Assembly (NCBI RefSeq): GCF_001281525.1
Contig: NZ_LGCI01000002.1
Coordinates: forward strand, 1 to 64,000
Direction: 5' to 3'
Length of the DNA: 64,000 bases
DNA from: Lysinibacillus macroides
GTDB taxonomy: Bacteria; Bacillota; Bacilli; Bacillales_A; Planococcaceae
The notes under the pieces are model-generated. The model had not been told where the DNA came from. It saw only the letters and a program-made list of their open reading frames with translations, and searched no databases. Made by a program: the position numbers and the translations under genes. The stretch's first letter is position 1; each line of letters begins with the position of its first letter. Positions 53,703 to 64,000 of this stretch are shown here, one piece after another.

Positions 53703-54380
53703 TTAAAAGGCTAGTAGTTTTTTCGGATTAATATACTTTCCGTCTTCAAGAACTTCGAAATGCATGTGAACGCCAGCCGCTTGATTCCATTCGTTATCAG
53801 TTGCTTTTCCTAAAGCTTGACCTTGCGATACTTCATCGCCTTCCTTCACGGCAATATCTTTGATTGAGCTATAATGCGTTTGCATACCATTTGGATGCTC
53901 AATTACGATCTTATTACCTGTAAAGGCGTCTAGCTTCACTTCTAGCACCTTTCCACTCATAGCAGCTACTACTTCGAATTCCTCACCATTCATCGCAAGA
54001 GAAAGACCAGAAGATGTTGTAAATGTTTGATTAAATACCATTAGTGCATTTTCGCGAGATTCTTCATTTGCTTCTAATTCATAAAACTCTTGTAAAACTT
54101 GTACTTTACTAAGTGCCTCTTCTTTGAATGGATATTTTAATTTTTCAGTACGTGCATTTGTTTCTACCACAGGACCTGGCTCTACTTCTGCTAAATCTGG
54201 TAACGGTGCCTCCTCTACTTTTGATACGAGACTATTGTAACCAAATAACAATCCTGCTAGAACAAGTGCACCACCTGTGTACACTGCTGGCCAAAACCAA
54301 GGTTTCTTTTGTAATTGACCATTTTCCTTTTGATTTGGATTTTCATTTTGAGAAGTTTTACTATTTTTATCCTCTCTCAT
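53703..54380 (-). CDS. spoIIQ: Forespore engulfment protein SpoIIQ (M23-like)
   Basis: A 225-residue protein with a short cytoplasmic tail, one span (PWFWPAVYTGGALVLAGLLFGY), a linker and a LytM/M23 domain. Near its end, GVHMHFEVLEDG keeps the HxH motif, while the first metal His position reads GLSLAMNGEEF, so His is absent. The B. subtilis SpoIIQ also lacks it and acts as a scaffold that binds SpoIIIAH across the septum. Start at 54380 follows AGAGGTG. It comes 37 bases after spoIID. Confidence 0.9.
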   Translation of the reverse strand: MREDKNSKTSQNENPNQKENGQLQKKPWFWPAVYTGGALVLAGLLFGYNSLVSKVEEAPLPDLAEVEPGPVVETNARTEKLKYPFKEEALSKVQVLQEFYELEANEESRENALMVFNQTFTTSSGLSLAMNGEEFEVVAAMSGKVLEVKLDAFTGNKIVIEHPNGMQTHYSSIKDIAVKEGDEVSQGQALGKATDNEWNQAAGVHMHFEVLEDGKYINPKKLLAF

Positions 54381-54417
54381 TTTCATCACCTCTAGTTGCA
54401 GTGTGAACAACTAGAAG

Positions 54418-55350
54418 TTATTTTAAACATGCATCTATTTTTTTTATTTCAATATCCTGATAATAATAGTGTAAAATTTCATCAGCTGTTTTCCCTTCAT
54501 TTGCCATCGCCTCAGCTCCATATTGACTCATCCCTACTCCATGCCCATAGCCTTGTGTGTTGACCCGAACCTTTTTGGTGCTCGCATCATAGTTCATTGT
54601 AAAATCAGTTGAAGGGATACCAAGAAGCGTGCGAACCTCTCGCCCTGTCCAAACATTATTCCCTAACTGCAAGCGCTCTACACGCCCCGACTCATTATAA
54701 AATAGCTGTATACGATTAAAATCACTAGGTTGCCATTGTACTGGCCATAATGAATTCCATTGTGCTAGTGTCCACTCCTGCTGTGCCTCAAATTTAGGTG
54801 ATGCTTGATCTGCTATACTTGCAACACTTTGTAAATATGGTATTTCATTTCCACTATAGCCATAAGCACTTTCTGTTTTACCATTGCTTGTTGAATGGAA
54901 CATAGCCGTGATTAATTCATTATGGTAAAGCAGAACTTGTCCTTTCGTTTCATTGATAGCTTCGACAATTTTCTTTTCATTTCCCAGGAAATTGCTAGCC
55001 CAATTCGTTTTTCTTTGCTTCTCATCATAAAAAACTTGCCTTGCTACAGTTGGAGCAATCGCCTTTTCACCATAATTTGTTGTTTTTAATGCATATGTGC
55101 GTGCTGCAATTGCCTGAGCTTTCAATGCCTCCTTGTGAAAAGAAACAGGCATCTCTGCCGCCACTACACCTGTGATATACGTTTCTAAAGGAATTTTGTC
55201 TTGCTGTCCCTCCACTTCTATCAAGATTTCACAGGAATTTTCCCCCTTTTTCAAAGTTATATCCTCCTGTCTCTCACTAAACGCCACAGGTAGCATATAT
55301 AACGCTCCCATTAAACAAATAACAGCTATACTAATCATCCATTTTTTCAT
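54418..55350 (-). CDS. spoIID: Stage II sporulation protein D (engulfment lytic transglycosylase)
   Basis: A 310-residue membrane-anchored enzyme that trims glycan strands during engulfment. It has an N-terminal span, then LETYITGVVAAEMPVSFHKEALKAQAIAARTYAL with the catalytic Glu, MFHSTSNGKTESAYGYSGNEIPYLQSV, and the C-terminal NTQGYGHGVGMSQYGAEAMANEGKTADEILHYYY. All are SpoIID hallmarks. It lies downstream of murA with a terminator and a SigE-like promoter between. Confidence 0.95.
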   Translation of the reverse strand: MKKWMISIAVICLMGALYMLPVAFSERQEDITLKKGENSCEILIEVEGQQDKIPLETYITGVVAAEMPVSFHKEALKAQAIAARTYALKTTNYGEKAIAPTVARQVFYDEKQRKTNWASNFLGNEKKIVEAINETKGQVLLYHNELITAMFHSTSNGKTESAYGYSGNEIPYLQSVASIADQASPKFEAQQEWTLAQWNSLWPVQWQPSDFNRIQLFYNESGRVERLQLGNNVWTGREVRTLLGIPSTDFTMNYDASTKKVRVNTQGYGHGVGMSQYGAEAMANEGKTADEILHYYYQDIEIKKIDACLK

Positions 55351-55355
55351 AGGAA

Positions 55356-55382
55356 ATAATATGCTAGATTGCAGTTGAATAT
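55356..55382 (-). promoter_or_regulatory. SigE-like promoter of spoIID
   Basis: On the minus strand ATATT (55378-55382), 14-base spacer, CATATTAT (55356-55363), against the mother-cell SigE consensus ATATT-N14-CATACAMT. The resulting leader would be very short, since the ATG is at 55350, so the exact position is uncertain. Confidence 0.45.
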
Positions 55383-55383
55383 G

Positions 55384-55418
55384 AAAAACCCTCTGCTCAT
55401 AAAAGCAAAGGGTTTTGA
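55384..55418 (-). terminator. Terminator of murA
   Basis: AAAACCCTTTGC/GCAGAGGGTTTT stem with an ATAAAAG-like loop and T-run on the minus strand. Confidence 0.85.
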
Positions 55419-55425
55419 AAGCAAA

Positions 55426-56736
55426 TTAGTTTGCAGGTAATTCAATTATTATGTTTTCTTTGGCTACAACTTCTTCTGTAATACGTTCGATATTTGCACC
55501 TAGGGACGCTAATTTGCCGTGGAAGTCCACATAACCACGATCTAAATGATAGAGCTTTGTTACACGTGTAATGCCCTCAGAGACAAGACCTGCTAAAATA
55601 AGTGCAGCCGCAGCGCGTAAATCCGTTGCCATCACTTCCGCGCCTTGAAGATTTACAGGTCCCTCGATAAATACGGAACGTCCTTCAATTTTCGCACCAG
55701 CGTTCATGCGACGGAATTCCTCCACATGCATAAAGCGATTTTCAAATACCGTCTCTGTAATAATACTCGTACCTTCTGCTGTTAACATTAAAGCCATCAT
55801 TTGTGATTGCATATCTGTCGGGAAACCAGGGTGTGGCATTGTTTTAATATCAACTGCTTTTAAAGCCTGTGGAACACGCACACGTACACCCTCATCTAGC
55901 TCTGTAATTTCTACACCCATTTCACGCATCTTTGCAATTAAAGCTGTCATATGCTCAGGTACCGCATTTTCAATGATAACGTCGCCCTTTGTAATCGCTG
56001 CTGCTACCATAAATGTGCCAGCTTCAATACGATCAGGAATAATATGATGCTCGACTCCATACAATGTATCAACACCTTCGATACGAATTGTATTTGTACC
56101 TGCACCGATCACACGACCGCCCATATTATTAATGAAGTTTGCAAGATCTACGATTTCAGGTTCCTTTGCAGCATTTTCAATCACAGTCGTCCCTACTGCA
56201 AGAGATGCAGCGGTCATAATATTTTCTGTTGCTCCAACACTCGGAAAATCTAGGTAAACATTTGCCCCTTTTAAACGACCTTCTGTTCTTGCCTCTACAT
56301 AGCCATGACCAAAGGTAATTTTTGCACCCATTGCTTCAAAGCCTTTTAAGTGTAATTCAATCGGACGAGATCCGATTGCACAGCCTCCTGGTAGTGCTAC
56401 ACGAGCATAACCATTACGAGCCAGTAAAGAGCCCATCACTAATATAGATGCACGCATTTTGCTAACAAATTCAAACTGAGCTTCACTAGAAAGTTCTTTT
56501 GTGGCATCTATATATACGGCATTGTCTTCAGGTATATATGTAACTGCTGCGTTTAAACTTTTAAGTACTTCATTTATTGTAAAGACATCTGCTAAATTCG
56601 GGACTTCTTTAATTACGTTTTCTCCCTTTGAAGCAAGTAAAGATGCCGCAAGGATTGGTAACACTGCATTTTTTGCGCCCTCTACACGTACTTTTCCTTG
56701 TAGCCTTTGGCCACCTGTCACTATTATTTTATCCAC
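55426..56736 (-). CDS. murA: UDP-N-acetylglucosamine 1-carboxyvinyltransferase MurA
   Basis: A 436-residue enzyme for the first committed step of peptidoglycan synthesis, PEP transfer to UDP-GlcNAc. It starts [31 protein letters not shown]. The fosfomycin-sensitive Cys (~119) is in [25 protein letters not shown], and [15 protein letters not shown] and the final [19 protein letters not shown] are present. A GTG start at 56736 has CGGAGGGACATAGG; the frame upstream to 56757 has no ribosome site. Located between the ATP synthase/ywzB block and spoIID as in Bacillus. Confidence 0.96.
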   Translation of the reverse strand: MDKIIVTGGQRLQGKVRVEGAKNAVLPILAASLLASKGENVIKEVPNLADVFTINEVLKSLNAAVTYIPEDNAVYIDATKELSSEAQFEFVSKMRASILVMGSLLARNGYARVALPGGCAIGSRPIELHLKGFEAMGAKITFGHGYVEARTEGRLKGANVYLDFPSVGATENIMTAASLAVGTTVIENAAKEPEIVDLANFINNMGGRVIGAGTNTIRIEGVDTLYGVEHHIIPDRIEAGTFMVAAAITKGDVIIENAVPEHMTALIAKMREMGVEITELDEGVRVRVPQALKAVDIKTMPHPGFPTDMQSQMMALMLTAEGTSIITETVFENRFMHVEEFRRMNAGAKIEGRSVFIEGPVNLQGAEVMATDLRAAAALILAGLVSEGITRVTKLYHLDRGYVDFHGKLASLGANIERITEEVVAKENIIIELPAN

Positions 56737-56757
56737 CCTATGTCCCTCCGAATTCAA

Positions 56758-57138
56758 TCTATTAACCTAACAAGTTTTTATTTTAAAAAGAAGTATAATG
56801 TCATAATCAGTAAACAAACAAGTCTATAGTACAACTTTTCTAACGCTCGTTCAAGCGTCCAAATCACTATTTTAAGGCAATTTCGGATATTTTGCTATTT
56901 ATTTATTGTACGCAGGCAATTTTTTTTTGTGAATGACCAATACCCTGTGTACTTCTAATACATACCCAAAAATATGTGAACAAAAAACAAATTTTATCTT
57001 TATTTAGTTGCAGACTTCCATTTCTATCAAATGATAAACTCATTGACAGATTTTTTACATAGCTCAAAGGACCACACAAATGATTATAAAGTCCTTTGAA
57101 ATATGTAGAAGTTTTATTAGGCGAATAAAGGAAATGTT
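56758..57138. other. Intergenic region upstream of murA, no gene found
   Basis: AT-rich. The one clear structure is an inverted repeat TCAAAGGAC (57064-57072) / GTCCTTTGA (57091-57099), 75-40 bases after the ywzB stop on the minus strand; it lacks a T-run but could act as a weak terminator or mRNA 3' stabiliser. A murA promoter must lie here, but none is convincing. Confidence 0.5.
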
Positions 57139-57378
57139 TTAAAATAAATAGGGAAGCTTACCAGACCAACCAGAGATCTGAAGGAAGAAATTAGATACTG
57201 CCGAACCGATCGCAATACTTAATAAAATATAAATAAGTTGAATTTGAAAAACTTTATTTTTTTTAAATAACTTCTCTATCATAAATGCTTGTAATGCATA
57301 AAAAGTAATAGCAATAAAAAATAGATGAGATAAAATACCTAGTAATGCTTCTTGTCCTATTGCTTCATATAATTCCAT
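57139..57378 (-). CDS. ywzB: DUF1146 membrane protein YwzB
   Basis: A 79-residue protein with two membrane spans (LLGILSHLFFIAITFYALQAF and FQIQLIYILLSIAIGSAVSNFFL). The size, topology and location between atpC and murA match YwzB of Bacillus; function unknown. Start MELYEAIG at 57378 follows GGGGAGGAAAC; a longer reading from 57477 crosses the atp terminator. Confidence 0.82.
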   Translation of the reverse strand: MELYEAIGQEALLGILSHLFFIAITFYALQAFMIEKLFKKNKVFQIQLIYILLSIAIGSAVSNFFLQISGWSGKLPYLF

Positions 57379-57420
57379 GTTTCCTCCCCATTCCTTCTTC
57401 TTGCTTATTCTCCCTACTTT

Positions 57421-57456
57421 AAAAAACGGGCAGATGCGATATCTGCCCGTTAAAAA
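57421..57456 (-). terminator. Terminator of the ATP synthase operon
   Basis: AACGGGCAGAT/ATCTGCCCGTT perfect 11-bp stem with a short loop and a T-run on the minus strand, 5 bases after the atpC stop. Confidence 0.92.
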
Positions 57457-57460
57457 TGAA

Positions 57461-57886
<426 letters not shown>

Positions 57887-57892
57887 CTAGTA

Positions 57893-60241
<2,349 letters not shown>

Positions 60242-60263
60242 TTAATCAAGTGACTTACTGAAC

Positions 60264-61784
<1,521 letters not shown>

Positions 61785-61800
61785 TCACATTTCTAAATTA

Positions 61801-62337
61801 TTAACCGATTAATTCACGTTTTAGACGCTCTAGTTTGTTTGCTACTGAGCTATCATAAATATGGTTACCGATTTGCACACGAATACCACCAAGTAATGAT
61901 GGATCAATTTCGTTTGTAATGTTTAATGATTGTTTTCCAACAAGTTGCGCAAACGCTGTTGAAATGCTTGCGCTTTCTTCAGCCGAAAGTACACGCGTTG
62001 AAAATACTGTTGCATCTGCCGTACCTTGTGCATTAGCAGCAAGCTCAGCATATGCTTTCGCAATTAGCTTGATCTCATTTACACGTTTTTTCTCAACAAG
62101 TAATTGAATTGTGTGTACAACTTCAGGTGTTGCACTAGCAAAAATGCTTGCCACCATTTGTTTCTTACGGTCGATGGAGAACTTAGGTGCTGTTAACAGT
62201 GTTAAAAAATCAGGCGATTCGTTAACGACTTTTGTTAACTCGTTTAAGTCTGCTCCAACCTCAGCCAACATATTTTTTTGCTGCGCTAGTTCAAAAAGCG
62301 CTTGAGCATAACGTTTTGCTACAGTTGAATTACTCAT
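61801..62337 (-). CDS. atpH: ATP synthase delta subunit
   Basis: A 178-residue peripheral-stalk subunit joining F1 to the b dimer: [24 protein letters not shown], then [23 protein letters not shown], and the C-terminal [33 protein letters not shown]. Start overlaps atpF by 4 bases. Confidence 0.95.
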   Translation of the reverse strand: MSNSTVAKRYAQALFELAQQKNMLAEVGADLNELTKVVNESPDFLTLLTAPKFSIDRKKQMVASIFASATPEVVHTIQLLVEKKRVNEIKLIAKAYAELAANAQGTADATVFSTRVLSAEESASISTAFAQLVGKQSLNITNEIDPSLLGGIRVQIGNHIYDSSVANKLERLKRELIG

Positions 62338-62852
62338 CGAGCTTCCCCTGCCTTCGCAATCGTCTCTTCAATTAGAGCACGGTTGTCTGCCTCAGAAATT
62401 TCTTTGCTAAGGACTTTAGATGCTGCAAGTACAGATAATGAAACGACTTCATCACGTACAGCCGCAATAGCTTTTTCTTTTTCAGATTCAATTTCACGTA
62501 AAGCCGATTCTTTTAAGCGGTTAGCTTCAGTGCGTGCTGCAGTAAGAATTTCTTCTTTTTGTAGTTCGCCTTGCTTCTTAGCGCCCTCAACAATCGTTTG
62601 TGCTTCCGTACGAGCTTCCTTAAGAATGCTCTTTTGTTCTTCTAAAAATTGGTGCGATTCTTTGCGCGCTTTTTCAGCCGCTTCGATTTCACTAGCTACT
62701 AATTCCTCACGTTGTTGCATGATGCCCATAAGCGGACCCCAAGCGACTTTTTTCAGTAATAACATTAATACTAAGAAGATTACTAATGTTGCGATGATAT
62801 CACCACTGTTGAAACCAGTGCCTGCACCTAGTACAAGATGATCTAAAAACAC
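62334..62852 (-). CDS. atpF: ATP synthase b subunit
   Basis: About 172 residues: one N-terminal membrane span ([25 protein letters not shown]), then a long charged coiled coil ([20 protein letters not shown]...) forming the peripheral stalk. A GTG start at 62852 (VFLDHLVLG) is chosen because AAGGGAG lies about 12 bases upstream; another GTG at 62882 is in frame but gives an extra polar leader not typical of AtpF. Confidence 0.93.
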   Translation of the reverse strand: MFLDHLVLGAGTGFNSGDIIATLVIFLVLMLLLKKVAWGPLMGIMQQREELVASEIEAAEKARKESHQFLEEQKSILKEARTEAQTIVEGAKKQGELQKEEILTAARTEANRLKESALREIESEKEKAIAAVRDEVVSLSVLAASKVLSKEISEADNRALIEETIAKAGEAR

Positions 62853-63029
62853 GATTGTTTCACTCCCTTCAAGAGCTTTCACTTCAACATAATTTAATAA
62901 CTTTTAAAAAAACTACCTATTTTAAAAAGCTATATTTACACATAGCTTTTCTCTGTTCCAAAATGAAGGGCGAAGTTTCATCTGGAGAATCCTGCTTCGC
63001 CACTAGTACGATTCAGTATGCAAACTGAA

Positions 63030-63275
<246 letters not shown>

Positions 63276-63304
63276 TTATTCAAGCATAAGATTTATGCTT
63301 TATA

Positions 63305-64000
<696 letters not shown>

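Noticed and set aside
53703-54380. Loss of the first zinc His in SpoIIQ as a novel defect
   Set aside because: B. subtilis SpoIIQ also lacks it; the family member is a scaffold, so this is expected.

Overview
The window looks like a chromosomal segment of a low-GC, motile, endospore-forming Gram-positive, most likely Lysinibacillus (L. sphaericus/fusiformis group). Three things support this. The order atp operon / ywzB / murA / spoIID / spoIIQ / spoIIID / mbl / flhO / flhP / epuA-like / fabZ / ywpF / ssb / SNF2 helicase / SWIM protein matches the Bacillus ywp-ywq neighbourhood. There is a large S-layer gene with three SLH domains. There is a csaB cluster of the kind that pyruvylates the secondary cell-wall polymer to which SLH domains bind. 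The genus is an inference; no ribosomal RNA is present.

Layout. (1) 0-17.1 kb, minus strand: a surface-polysaccharide locus running from a TPR protein and an O-antigen-ligase/polymerase-like protein, through a chain-length protein, a UDP-HexNAc dehydratase, a flippase, glycosyltransferases, galE, a PglC-type sugar transferase, an ATP-grasp enzyme, a HAD phosphatase and a 4-amino-sugar aminotransferase, with a C-terminally truncated glucose-6-phosphate isomerase at the end. (2) 17.2-31.9 kb: the S-layer variation region. A tyrosine recombinase and a small putative DNA-binding protein abut a promoterless, 5'-truncated S-layer cassette on the plus strand. The complete S-layer gene faces it on the minus strand about 9 kb away. 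Between them lie an intact IS66 element with a target-site duplication, a decayed IS21 element and an ISL3 transposase fossil. (3) 32-39.8 kb, plus strand: an SLH autolysin, an array of six motifs at exact 21-bp spacing, and the tagA-like / flippase / DUF5693 / csaB cell-wall polymer operon. (4) 39.8-42.4 kb, minus: two unusual flagellin-type genes and an IDEAL-domain protein. (5) 42.7-64 kb: SWIM and SNF2 helicase genes (plus), then ssb, an envelope/sporulation/flagellar block and the F1Fo ATP synthase operon (mostly minus), cut by the window edge inside atpB.

How it fits together. The csaB operon is predicted to make and pyruvylate the wall polymer that anchors the S-layer protein and the autolysin through SLH domains. 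The most interesting object is the S-layer pair. The silent cassette starts at the same sequence (18730) where the expressed gene passes from its SLH anchor into its variable region (30998), in opposite orientation, next to a recombinase. Inverting the 12.27-kb interval would swap the exposed part of the S-layer while keeping promoter, signal peptide and anchor. In the present sequence an 8-bp deletion in the silent copy would put such a fusion out of frame unless crossover occurs downstream of it. Cryptic S-layer genes are already reported from Bacillus sphaericus 2362 (now Lysinibacillus); the recombinase-linked inversion model is my inference.
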